Of a DNA stretch of 64,000 nt, positions 21,816 to 29,959 are shown in pieces. The stretch's first letter is position 1, and every line of letters starts with the position of its first letter. Position numbers and translations under genes: made by a program. Origin of the DNA: Janthinobacterium rivuli (GTDB lineage Bacteria; Pseudomonadota; Gammaproteobacteria; Burkholderiales; Burkholderiaceae_D); NCBI RefSeq assembly GCF_029690045.1, contig NZ_CP121464.1, forward strand, positions 2,480,001 to 2,544,000, written 5' to 3'. The notes under the pieces were generated by a model. It worked only from the letters and a program-made list of their open reading frames with translations. It ran no database searches and had not been told where the DNA came from.

Positions 21816-21842
21816 CAAGGGGGATAGTTTCCCCCTTGTTTC
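21816..21842 (+). terminator. Terminator of the pst-pho operon
   Basis: Stem CAAGGGGG (21816-21823) / CCCCCTTG (21831-21838) with a 7-nt loop, followed by TTTCCC. It lies directly after the phoR stop. Confidence 0.7.
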
Positions 21843-21887
21843 CCTGGCGACTGGTGCAAGCTTGGCATAAGTCGTTACAATCAGGCC

Positions 21888-23084
21888 ATGACTTTAATCA
21901 ACGCCTCTTTCCGCCATGCCGGCGCGCAGCAACTGGCCCAGTCGCTGCAGGCCGCGCGCCAGAATACGCTTTCCCTGTTCGACTGTTACGTCACTGCCGG
22001 CCTGGACGTGGTGGCCGGCTTGCCGCGCCATCCGCGCCTCGTTCCGCCCTTGTGGCAACTGGCGCAGATCGCCTGGTTTGCCGAGTGGTTCATCCTGCGC
22101 GAAGCCGCTACCAGCCATCCGGCCGACGCCATTTATAACTCCCTGCTGACGCGCGGCGACGACTTGTTCGACGCCAACATGGTCGAGCACCGCGCGCGCT
22201 GGAAGCTGGAATTGCCCAGCCCGGGCGCCGTGAAGACGTATTGCCGCGAAGTACTCGACCGGGTGCTCGATAAACTCTCGCGCGAAGCCAATGTCGACAG
22301 CGCCCTGGCGCCGTACCGCCTGGCTTTGGCGCATGAGGACTTGTGCGGCGAGGAAATGCTGGCCGGCTTGCAATGGCTGGGTCTGGAAGCGCCGGAATCC
22401 CTCGCCGCCAGCCCGGCCTTGCCGCCAGGCGCGGGCGAGATCGCTTTTCCTGGCGGCAGCATCGAACTGGGCTCGCCGCGCGGGGCCGGGTTTGCCTTCG
22501 ACAATGAATCGCCGCCCTACAGCTGTTATGTGGCGCCGTTCTCCATCGATGCCTGCGCCGTATCGAACGCCCAGTTTGCCGATTTTGTCGCTGACGGCGG
22601 CTACCAGAACCGCCAGTTCTGGAGTGCGGCCGGCAGTGCCTGGCTGATGCGGCAGGAGCGCTCGTCGCCCCTGTACTGGCTGCGTGAAGCAACGCAGTGG
22701 CGCACCATGCGTTTCGGCCAGCGCACGACCTTGCCGCCGAACGAAGCCGTGCGCCACATCAACCTGTATGAGGCGCAGGCCTACTGCGCTTGGGCGGGGC
22801 GCCGCCTGGCGACCGAGGCGGAATGGGAGTATGCTGCGCTGTCCGGCCATCCGCGCTTTCACTGGGGCCAGGTGTGGGAGTGGACGGCGACGCCGTTCGA
22901 ACCGTATCCGGGCTTTGCGGTGGACGCCTGGCGCGAATATTCCGCGCCGTATTTCATGCAATACCAGGTGCTGCGCGGCGCCGCCTTCGCCACGCCAGCG
23001 CGCCTGCATTCGCCCCGCATGCGCGCCTTCCATGCGCCCGAACGGGGCGACATCTTTGCCGGCCTGCGCACCTGCGCCTGGTAG
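21888..23084 (+). CDS. SenA/EgtB-like SUMF1 protein with altered iron-ligand positions
   Basis: 398 residues. An N-terminal DinB-like helical bundle (about 10-170) is joined to a formylglycine-generating-like domain (about 185-398, with SNAQFADFVADGGY and AGRRLATEAEWEYAA). This is the layout of EgtB and selenoneine synthase SenA. In those enzymes iron is held by one His in the L-G-H-x-x-W-F motif and two in H-x3-H-x-E. Here the first motif reads LAQIAWF, with Gln60 for His. The second reads HEDLCGE, with His149 kept but Cys153 for the second His. Two of three ligands therefore seem lost, judged from memory of the family. No senB or selD homologue lies nearby. It may be a non-catalytic or repurposed relative. 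Confidence 0.75.
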   Translation: MTLINASFRHAGAQQLAQSLQAARQNTLSLFDCYVTAGLDVVAGLPRHPRLVPPLWQLAQIAWFAEWFILREAATSHPADAIYNSLLTRGDDLFDANMVEHRARWKLELPSPGAVKTYCREVLDRVLDKLSREANVDSALAPYRLALAHEDLCGEEMLAGLQWLGLEAPESLAASPALPPGAGEIAFPGGSIELGSPRGAGFAFDNESPPYSCYVAPFSIDACAVSNAQFADFVADGGYQNRQFWSAAGSAWLMRQERSSPLYWLREATQWRTMRFGQRTTLPPNEAVRHINLYEAQAYCAWAGRRLATEAEWEYAALSGHPRFHWGQVWEWTATPFEPYPGFAVDAWREYSAPYFMQYQVLRGAAFATPARLHSPRMRAFHAPERGDIFAGLRTCAW

Positions 23085-23117
23085 CGCGCCCAGAACAGAC
23101 ATCATTTCAGGATACCC

Positions 23118-25064
23118 TTGAGTACAGATAACGCCCCGCAGTTCATTCCCAAACGCATCACGCCCACGCCGGAGCAGGTGGCCATCCAGACGGCGCAAAA
23201 GAAAGTGGTCTTGATCGACGCCAATGCCGGCGCGGCCAAGACGACGACCCTGGCCCTGCGCCTGGCCGAGGCGCTGCACCGGGGCCGCGCGCCCGAGCGC
23301 ATGTTGGCCCTGGTCTTCACGGAAGCGGCGCGCGTGGCCCTGCGCCAGCGCCTGCTGGAAGTGGGCGTGCCGCTCGGCGTCGTCAAGCGCCTGACCATCG
23401 ATACCTTCGACGCGTTTGCCGCCAAGGTGCTGCTGCAGCTGGAAAACATGCAGGTGGCATCCATGCGCAGCGATGAAGAGCTGCGCCCGGTAGCCTGGGA
23501 AGCGCTGGAAGTGGTGTCGGAAAAGTATGCTCACCGCTACCCGCTGGAAATCAACACGACCAACGGGGCGATTGCCGAGTTCTTGAAATTGCAGTTGCGC
23601 ACCAAGGCGCGCCTGGATTTTCAACATCCTGACTTCGAAAGCAATTCCCTGGACGACAATCTGGAAATGCTGGGCATGTCGCGCACGCATTATCTGTGGC
23701 TGCGCGAATACGAAGGTTTGCGCGGCGCCGACACGGGTGATATCCAGTTCCGCGCGCCGTTCGACGCCACCTACGACCTCGTGCGCATGCTCGATGGCGA
23801 CGAGCCGCTGCGCCAGCAATTGCCGGCCTTCCAGATCATCGTGGCCGATGAATTGCACGACTTGAACGAAGCGTCATTCCGCCTGCTGACCATGCTGATA
23901 CGCCGCGGCAACGCATTTTTCTGCGGCGCCGGCGACAAGGATCAAGTCATCTACACGTGGTCGGGCGCCGACCACCGCTTCCTGCGCCAGCGCTTCGAGC
24001 AGGAATTCCCTGCCTTGCAGCGCCTGCCGCTGACGGCTTCCTACCGCTACGGTCCGCAACTGGCGCAGGCTGTCGGCGTGCTGAAAAACAAGGCCAGCGT
24101 GTCGGCCCTGTCGCGCGCCACCCACATCGAAGTGCTGCAATACGAGCATATGCAGCCGCAGGCGTGCAGCGCCCAGCTGATCGCCGCGCTCGAACATGCG
24201 CATGCGGGCACGACGGCGATCTTGCTGCGCGACCGCGACCAGGCCATCCGCGTGGAAACGGCGCTGTTCCAGAGCGGCATCGCGTATGGCCTGGTGGACA
24301 TGAACAGCTATCTGCTGAGCCTGGAAGTGCTGATGTTGCGCGGCATGGTCGCCATCGCCCGCAAGGACTTGCACGCGATCAAGAGCGGCCCGCGCCGCGG
24401 TGAAATCCTCGAAGCCCTGGTGGCCTTCGCGGAAATCCCTTTTACGCGCGCGGAATTGCAGCAAGCCAAGGCCGACGTGGTCAACTATCCCGACTTGCTG
24501 GAAGGCTTTTTGACGAACCAGCTGGCCAAGTCGCAGAACCAGGACAAGGCGGCGCTGACCCTGGCCGCCGTCGATTACCTGCGCGCGCTGCCCCCCGACG
24601 CCCTGGCCGGTGACGCCCTGCAGCACATCTTTGGCTTGATGCAGCTGGAACAGACGGCGCGCCGCATCTATGTCGACCCGGCCCAGGCGCGCGTCGTCGC
24701 CCGTTCCCTGCACGGTTTTATCGCCGTGTGCCGCGAAGCGGGCGTGGCGCTGGGCGGCTTTGCCGGCTGGCTGGGCGAGATGGAAGAAGCCGTGATGGTC
24801 TCGACCGGCAAGGCCAAGCTGGTCATCGCCTGCATCGACCAGATCAAGGGCCTCGAATACAACCACGTGATCTTGCCCTACCTGGCCGTCGATGAATTCC
24901 CGCGCAGCAAGACCGACCCGCTGGAAGAGGAAAACCGTTTTTATGTGGCCGCCACCCGCGCGCGCGACAGGCTCACCTTGCTGACGCCGGAAGATCCTGC
25001 TTACCAAAGCCGCTACATTGCTGCCCTGCAGCTGAAACAGAAGACTGTTGCGTCCAAGTCATAG
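23118..25064 (+). CDS. UvrD/Rep-like superfamily 1 helicase
   Basis: 648 residues. SF1A motifs are visible: motif I at 35-42 (ANAGAAKT), motif II-like VADELHDLNEASF, motif III-like GDKDQVIYTWSGAD, motif IV region LTASYRYG, motif V-like IDQIKGLEYNHVILP and motif VI VAATRARDRLTLL. The glycine before the motif I lysine is Ala here, and motif II reads DELHD rather than DEFQD, so ATP use may be altered. It begins with TTG at 23118 behind AGGA. It probably acts on DNA; a precise role is unknown. It is 33 bp downstream of the SenA-like gene. Confidence 0.8.
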   Translation: MSTDNAPQFIPKRITPTPEQVAIQTAQKKVVLIDANAGAAKTTTLALRLAEALHRGRAPERMLALVFTEAARVALRQRLLEVGVPLGVVKRLTIDTFDAFAAKVLLQLENMQVASMRSDEELRPVAWEALEVVSEKYAHRYPLEINTTNGAIAEFLKLQLRTKARLDFQHPDFESNSLDDNLEMLGMSRTHYLWLREYEGLRGADTGDIQFRAPFDATYDLVRMLDGDEPLRQQLPAFQIIVADELHDLNEASFRLLTMLIRRGNAFFCGAGDKDQVIYTWSGADHRFLRQRFEQEFPALQRLPLTASYRYGPQLAQAVGVLKNKASVSALSRATHIEVLQYEHMQPQACSAQLIAALEHAHAGTTAILLRDRDQAIRVETALFQSGIAYGLVDMNSYLLSLEVLMLRGMVAIARKDLHAIKSGPRRGEILEALVAFAEIPFTRAELQQAKADVVNYPDLLEGFLTNQLAKSQNQDKAALTLAAVDYLRALPPDALAGDALQHIFGLMQLEQTARRIYVDPAQARVVARSLHGFIAVCREAGVALGGFAGWLGEMEEAVMVSTGKAKLVIACIDQIKGLEYNHVILPYLAVDEFPRSKTDPLEEENRFYVAATRARDRLTLLTPEDPAYQSRYIAALQLKQKTVASKS

Positions 25065-25158
25065 ATCTTTTGCTGCGCGGCTGCTTTTTGCGAAAGACGA
25101 AAGCGGGCATACTGGACTGGTGTGATTGACAGCAATCTAACCAGACAGGGAGTAAAGC

Positions 25159-26073
25159 ATGAAAGTATTCTTGACGGGCGCGGCAGGTTTCATCGGCAGT
25201 TCCATCGCGGCGGGCCTCGTGCGGGCCGGCCACCAGGTCACGGGCCTCGTGCGCAAGCCGGAGCAGGTGGCCGAGCTGGCTGCTATTGGGGTGCACGGTG
25301 TCGTCGGCACCTTGAACGACCGCGCATTGCTCATCGAGCAGGCGAAGGCGGCCGATGCCGTCATCAATGCGGCCAGCAGCGACCACCGGGGCGCCGTCGA
25401 AGCCATTATTGAAGCGCTGGCCGGCACCAACAAAGTGTTTTTGCACACCAGCGGCTCGTCCATCGTGGGCGACGCCTCGGGCGGTGAGGGCACGGAACAG
25501 ATCTATTACGAAGACAAGCTGCCGGCGCCCACGGCCGACAAGGCGGCCCGCGTGGCCATCGACGACCTGGTTCTGGCCAGCGCAAGCCAGGGCGTGCGCG
25601 CCAGCGTCTTGTGCAACACCCTGATCTACGGCCACGGCGCCTTGCCGCGCGACAGCGTGCAATTGCCTCGCTTATTGAAACAGGCGCGCAAGAGCGGCAT
25701 CGTGCGCCATGTGGGTCCGGGCCGTAACATCTGGTCCAATGTGCATATCGACGATGTCGTCAGCCTGTATCTGCTGGCGCTGGAAAAGTCGCCGGCCGGC
25801 ACCTTTTACTTTGTCGAATCGGGCGAAGCGGCTTTCCGCGACATGACGGCCGCCATCGCCGCCGCGCTGGACCTGGGCCCCGCACAGGACTGGCCGCTGC
25901 CTGAGGCGATTGCCGAATGGGGTTACGAGATGGCGTCGTATGGCCTCGGCTCCAACAGCCGCGTGCGCGGCGAGCGGGCGCGCAAGCTGCTGGGCTGGCA
26001 GCCGCAGGGACCGTCCGTGCTGGCATGGATCAAGCACGACATGCTCAAACCGCCGCACGCCGTCACGGGTTGA
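25159..26073 (+). CDS. NAD-dependent epimerase/dehydratase family protein (extended SDR-like)
   Basis: 304 residues with the nucleotide-binding motif GAAGFIGSSIAAGLV near the N-terminus. The central region has HTSGSSIVGD and YEDKLPAPTADKAA. The usual YxxxK motif is not clear, so the protein may belong to an atypical extended or NmrA-like branch. Substrate unknown. It is expressed alone or with the helicase gene about 95 bp upstream. Confidence 0.75.
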   Translation: MKVFLTGAAGFIGSSIAAGLVRAGHQVTGLVRKPEQVAELAAIGVHGVVGTLNDRALLIEQAKAADAVINAASSDHRGAVEAIIEALAGTNKVFLHTSGSSIVGDASGGEGTEQIYYEDKLPAPTADKAARVAIDDLVLASASQGVRASVLCNTLIYGHGALPRDSVQLPRLLKQARKSGIVRHVGPGRNIWSNVHIDDVVSLYLLALEKSPAGTFYFVESGEAAFRDMTAAIAAALDLGPAQDWPLPEAIAEWGYEMASYGLGSNSRVRGERARKLLGWQPQGPSVLAWIKHDMLKPPHAVTG

Positions 26074-26146
26074 TGCAGCTCAGCAAAACTCCATCAGTGT
26101 GCGCTAGCGAACGGTGCTGTCTGGCGATCGGGAGTATGATGTCTCT

Positions 26147-26338
26147 GCTTGGTTGAGACGCACTGCCGTGAAGTTGGCGGCATGTTCGATCTTCCAGCAG
26201 GTCAGCCGGTCGCCTCGAGGATCGGCACCAGATTTCTGTTCGCGTTTGCGCCCTGCGCCACGCGGCTGTGCACTGCAACTCCAGGTCGCGGTGTGGACTG
26301 CGAACCCCTTCAAGGCCGGCTTAGCCGGTCTTTTTTTT
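26147..26338 (+). ncRNA. Possible structured RNA or long 3'UTR ending in a strong terminator
   Basis: After a TATGAT hexamer (26135-26140) the gap contains consecutive predicted hairpins: GTCTC/GAGAC near the start, TGCCG/CGGCA, and GCCGGTC/GATCGGC with one wobble pair. It ends in a textbook intrinsic terminator. No convincing reading frame or -35 element is present. It does not match 6S, SRP, tmRNA or RNase P RNA as I know them. It could equally be the 3'UTR of the SDR gene or the leader of the next operon. Confidence 0.35.
26312..26338 (+). terminator. Strong intrinsic terminator
   Basis: Stem GGCCGGC (26314-26320) / GCCGGTC (26324-26330) with loop TTA, followed by eight T residues (26331-26338). 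Confidence 0.85.
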
Positions 26339-26467
26339 GCCTGTTTTTTCCCCGTCATTTCCACCGTTGCGCCATTCACCGCTGTCTTTCCGCCATTCGC
26401 CGAAGCGTTGTTTTCTCCTCCCCGAAATCCGCGTATCTTTACGATCAACCAACTTCAAGGGGTGACC

Positions 26468-26851
26468 GTGAAACCTGAACCAGCCTATTGCCGCCGTACC
26501 CAGCTGCTGTGGGGCGTGCTGCTGATCGCCATCGGCGCCATCGTCCTGCTGGACCGGCTCGATGTGATCTATCTCCACGATTACTATTCACTATGGCATT
26601 ATTGGCCGGTGATACTGGCCGTCTTTGGCCTGAACAAGCTGCTGACGCCCGTCTCCGCCAAGCAGGTACTGAGCGGCCTGTGGCTGATCTTTTTCGCCGC
26701 GTGGTGGTATGTCTCGTATGAAGAACTGTGGAACTTGCATTTTTACAATAGCTGGCCCGCCTTGCTGATCGCCTGGGGCGTCGGTCTCGTGCTGGAACCG
26801 CTGCTGAACAAACATTTTATTGCCTACCGGGAGTCCGAGCATGAAAAATAA
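26468..26851 (+). CDS. DUF5668 / LiaI-LiaF-like membrane protein
   Basis: 127 residues with about four hydrophobic segments. The characteristic opening is RRTQLLWGVLLIAIGAIVLLD followed by YYSLWHYWPVILAVFGLNKL. This LiaI-LiaF-like transmembrane region occurs in envelope-stress modules. GTG 26468 is chosen because AAGGGG lies 5 bp upstream; GTG 26462 is the alternative. The ORF continues upstream but has no similarity there. It overlaps the next gene by 11 bp. Confidence 0.75.
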   Translation: MKPEPAYCRRTQLLWGVLLIAIGAIVLLDRLDVIYLHDYYSLWHYWPVILAVFGLNKLLTPVSAKQVLSGLWLIFFAAWWYVSYEELWNLHFYNSWPALLIAWGVGLVLEPLLNKHFIAYRESEHEK

Positions 26852-27656
26852 ACCGCCGCTGCACTCGCCATCGCAGATCGTGCTGGGCGTCATCGTCATC
26901 GGCCTGGGGCTGCTGTTTCTGCTCGACAACCTCGGTTTCATCGATGTGCGCTATACCTTCCGCTTCTGGCCCACGGCGCTGATCGTGTTCGGTCTGCTGA
27001 AACTGTCGCAAAGCCGCAGCGCGAACGGTTATTTATTGGGCGGCATGCTGGTGCTGCTGGGCGTGGCATGGACCCTCAAGCACATGGGTATCTTCTACAT
27101 GAACTGGGACTTGCTGTGGCCCTTGCTGATCATCGGCCTGGGCGTGGCCGTCGTGTCGAAATCCTTGCCCGGCGCGCAGCAGCGCCAGCGCCGCCGGCGC
27201 TTTGGGGCGCAGCAGGATGGCCCCGCAGCGCCTGACTCGTTCGGCCAGGCCAGAAATGGCGCCGTGTCGCTCGACAAGGACGCCGCCGATGCCACGGCAG
27301 CGCCCGGCGCCAGTGGACAATCGGACGATGACAGCATCATCGAAGTGACGGCCATCCTCGGCGGCTACGTGCGGCGCGTGTCGTCGCAGCGCTTCAAGGG
27401 AGGCGATATCAATGTCATCATGGCCGGCTGCGAAATCGACTTGCGCCAGGCGTCGATCGAAGGCGAAGCCGTGCTCAACGTATTTGCCCTGTGCGGCGGC
27501 GTCACCATCAAGATTCCGCCCGACTGGAGCGTCGTGCTGCAGGGCACGCCCATCCTCGGAGGCTTCGAGGAAAAGACCATCGTGCCGCCGAACCAGGCCA
27601 AGCGCCTGTACGTGACGGGCTACGCCATCATGGGCGGCCTGGAAATCCGCAACTAG
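26841..27656 (+). CDS. LiaF-like envelope stress protein (DUF5668 plus C-terminal cell-wall-response domain)
   Basis: 271 residues. Four hydrophobic segments (about 10-115) of the same type as the previous gene, with RFWPTALIVFGLLKLS, are followed by a polar linker and a C-terminal LiaF-like beta domain (about 160-270) with ILGGYVRRVSSQRFKGGDINVIMAG. LiaF-like proteins repress or tune LiaRS-type two-component systems in Gram-positives. In proteobacteria they often accompany LytTR systems, as here. The ATG at 26841 overlaps the preceding gene. Confidence 0.8.
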   Translation: MKNKPPLHSPSQIVLGVIVIGLGLLFLLDNLGFIDVRYTFRFWPTALIVFGLLKLSQSRSANGYLLGGMLVLLGVAWTLKHMGIFYMNWDLLWPLLIIGLGVAVVSKSLPGAQQRQRRRRFGAQQDGPAAPDSFGQARNGAVSLDKDAADATAAPGASGQSDDDSIIEVTAILGGYVRRVSSQRFKGGDINVIMAGCEIDLRQASIEGEAVLNVFALCGGVTIKIPPDWSVVLQGTPILGGFEEKTIVPPNQAKRLYVTGYAIMGGLEIRN

Positions 27657-27662
27657 GCGCGC

Positions 27663-28739
27663 ATGTCGGGGCCTTTGTCGAAGCGGCGTGGCGCCGTGGT
27701 GGTGTTCCTGGTCTGCATCGCGCTGGGCCTGGCCCTGGCTTCCATCCTGGCCAGGGTGGCGCACGCGCCCTGGCTCAATGCCGTCGTGCTGGTGGTGCCC
27801 GCCACGCTCGTGTATGCGATCGGTTCGGGTTTTTCCGCATACTACCTGTGCCGCGCCTACCCCTTGCACGCCCGCCATCCATTCGCCATCGCCGGCGTGA
27901 TGGGCGTGGCGGCGCTGTTCGCGGGCTTGCTGTGGGCCACCCTGCTGCAATTTTTGAACAGCGTCAGCCTGGTGCTGGAGCTGCGCTGGCTGGGCGTGAA
28001 CCTGACGCAATCGCTGCTGGCCCTGTTCTTCGGCCTCGGTGCGCTGCTGTATTGCCTGGCTGCCGCCGTGCATTATCTGTTGCTGGAATTCGTGCGCGCC
28101 AGGATGGCCGAGCAGCGGGGGCTGGAAGCGCAACTGACGGCGCAGGAAGCGCAGTTGCGCATGCTGCGCACGCAGATCGATCCGCATTTCCTGTTCAACA
28201 GCCTGAACTCCATCAGCGCCCTGACGTCTATCGATGCAAAGGGCGCGCGCCAGATGACGGTGCAGCTGGCCAGTTTCTTTCGCCAGAGCCTGAGCCTGGA
28301 AGCGCACAAGCACATTACCGTGGAGCAGGAACTGGTGCTGATCCGCCACTTTCTCGCCATCGAGCACGTGCGTTTCGGCGCACGTCTGCAAGTGACGGAA
28401 AGCCTCGACACTGCCGCGCTGGCGTGTCTGCTGCCACCCATGCTGATACAGCCGCTGGTGGAAAATGCCGTCAAGCATGGTATCTGCGGCTTGACGGAAG
28501 GCGGCCTGATCGCCATCGAGGCGCGGCGCGTAGGCAGCCTGCTGCAGCTCGCCGTGCGCAACCCGGTCGATGCGGATCAAGGGCCTGAGCGCGGCAATGG
28601 CGTCGGCCTGGAGAACGTGCGCCAGCGACTGGCCGGCGCGTATGGCCATGAGGCCAGCGTGCACTGGGGCCGGCGCGACGGCCATTTCGAAGTGATGATT
28701 TCCATGCCGGCGCAGACCGGCGACACGGAGGAAGCATGA
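27663..28739 (+). CDS. LytS-family sensor histidine kinase
   Basis: 358 residues. Four or so membrane helices (about 15-145) are followed by a HisKA_7TM-like/LytS kinase core with His175 in IDPHFLFNSLNSI, then an ATPase domain with PPMLIQPLVENAVKHG and RGNGVGLENVRQRL. It probably senses an envelope or membrane state. It lies 6 bp after the LiaF-like gene and overlaps the regulator gene by 4 bp, giving a compact operon. Confidence 0.93.
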   Translation: MSGPLSKRRGAVVVFLVCIALGLALASILARVAHAPWLNAVVLVVPATLVYAIGSGFSAYYLCRAYPLHARHPFAIAGVMGVAALFAGLLWATLLQFLNSVSLVLELRWLGVNLTQSLLALFFGLGALLYCLAAAVHYLLLEFVRARMAEQRGLEAQLTAQEAQLRMLRTQIDPHFLFNSLNSISALTSIDAKGARQMTVQLASFFRQSLSLEAHKHITVEQELVLIRHFLAIEHVRFGARLQVTESLDTAALACLLPPMLIQPLVENAVKHGICGLTEGGLIAIEARRVGSLLQLAVRNPVDADQGPERGNGVGLENVRQRLAGAYGHEASVHWGRRDGHFEVMISMPAQTGDTEEA

Positions 28740-29479
28740 TGCAGGCAAGAATGCGGGTGGCCATCGTCGATGACGAATTGCTGGCGCGCAGCGTGTTGCG
28801 CGAATACCTGGCGCGCCACGACGATATCGATATCGTGGCCGAGTGCGCCAACGGCTTCGAAGCCGTCAAGGCCATCGCGGACCTGGAACCGGAACTGGTG
28901 TTTCTCGACATACAGATGCCGCGCCTGGACGGCTTCGAAGTGGCCGAATTGATCGGCGCGAAGACAAAGCTGATCTTTGTCACGGCCTACGACCAGTACG
29001 CCTTGAAAGCGTTCGAATGCCATGCCCTCGACTATCTGCTCAAACCATTCAGCGAACAGCGCTTCGACCAGGCGCTGGCCCATGCGCGCGCCAATCGCAG
29101 CTTGCCCGAGACTGTGCTGACGCTGGCACGCGAGGCGGCCACGCGCAGCGCGCCGCTGGACCGCGTGCTGATACGCGACGGCGCCAAGGTCCACGTGATC
29201 GCCAGCGCGCGCATCGAGTACATCGAGGCGCAAGATGACTACATCAGCATCCGTTCCGAGGGCAAGTCCTACCTGAAAAGCCAGACGCTGGCGGAACTGG
29301 AGACCCAGCTCGACCCCGCCAAGTTCCTGCGGGTGCACAGGTCGTATCTGCTCAATATCGACGGTATCCGCCGCATCGAGGCGGCGACGAAAGACAGCCA
29401 CGTGGCCATCCTGCGCGATGATACGAGGATACCCGTGAGCAAGGCGGGCTATCAGAAGCTCAGATTATTGGTGGGTTAG
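28736..29479 (+). CDS. LytTR-family response regulator
   Basis: 247 residues. The receiver domain (about 6-120) has VDDE and phosphoacceptor Asp58 in LVFLDIQMP. A LytTR DNA-binding domain (about 145-247) contains YIEAQDDYISI and FLRVHRSYLLN. It pairs with the LytS-type kinase immediately upstream. Likely targets include its own operon; LytTR-type direct repeats were not found by eye. The start could also be the second or third Met (28739 or 28751). Confidence 0.93.
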   Translation: MMQARMRVAIVDDELLARSVLREYLARHDDIDIVAECANGFEAVKAIADLEPELVFLDIQMPRLDGFEVAELIGAKTKLIFVTAYDQYALKAFECHALDYLLKPFSEQRFDQALAHARANRSLPETVLTLAREAATRSAPLDRVLIRDGAKVHVIASARIEYIEAQDDYISIRSEGKSYLKSQTLAELETQLDPAKFLRVHRSYLLNIDGIRRIEAATKDSHVAILRDDTRIPVSKAGYQKLRLLVG

Positions 29480-29490
29480 CATTTTCGCTG

Positions 29491-29514
29491 GCGTAGATGC
29501 ATAATCATCTACGC
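29491..29514. promoter_or_regulatory. Palindromic operator/promoter of the HigBA-like pair
   Basis: Perfect inverted repeat GCGTAGATG (29491-29499) / CATCTACGC (29506-29514). The 6-bp spacer CATAAT is itself a good -10 hexamer. TTAGCA (29476-29481) is a possible -35 18 bp upstream. An antitoxin bound here would occlude the promoter. Confidence 0.75.
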
Positions 29515-29533
29515 ATGATATCATCTGGAGGTG

Positions 29534-29938
29534 ATGGTGAATGCGCCGAGGACATGGCCGGTCACGTTTCACGATGACTTCGATGCGGAATTCGATGCTC
29601 TGCCGATAGATGTTCAGGATGAATTGCTGGCGAGTGCCGATGCGCTGTCGAAGCTGGGCCCGGCTGCCGGGCGTCCTCACGTTGGGACGTTGAAGAATCC
29701 CAAACACCCGAACATGAAAGAGCTGCGTTTCAAGGCCAATAACGGGGTAGAGGTGTGGCGCGCGGTCTTTGCGTTCGATACGAGGCGTGAGGCGGTCATT
29801 CTGGTTGCGGCGGCCAAGCAAGGTGTCAATGAGGACAAGTTTTACAGGGATTTGTTATTCAAGGCAAATGCTCGCTACGAGCAACATCTCACCAACCTGG
29901 CTGCGGCGAAGGCGAGGCAGGACAAAGGCAGTAGATGA
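29534..29938 (+). CDS. HigB/RelE-superfamily toxin (phage Gp49-like)
   Basis: About 134 residues. The segments VTFHDDFDAEFDALP, KELRFKANNGVEVWRAVFAFD and ILVAAAKQGVNEDKFYRDLL are typical of Gp49/HigB toxins, which cleave mRNA at the ribosome. The strong Shine-Dalgarno GGAGG ends only 2-5 bp before the candidate starts. GTG 29537 has the better spacing and ATG 29534 the better codon. It precedes a helix-turn-helix partner by 21 bp, the toxin-first order of higBA. Confidence 0.85.
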   Translation: MVNAPRTWPVTFHDDFDAEFDALPIDVQDELLASADALSKLGPAAGRPHVGTLKNPKHPNMKELRFKANNGVEVWRAVFAFDTRREAVILVAAAKQGVNEDKFYRDLLFKANARYEQHLTNLAAAKARQDKGSR

Positions 29939-29959
29939 TTTCAGGAGCAGGAGTTTGTC

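Noticed and set aside
26147..26338. Identification of the RNA as 6S, SRP, tmRNA or RNase P RNA
   Set aside because: The diagnostic sequences and end-to-end closing stem are absent; kept only as an unknown structured transcript.
26114..26467. 118-codon extension ahead of the DUF5668 gene
   Set aside because: It crosses a strong terminator and has no family similarity; the GTG at 26468 with AAGGGG is preferred.
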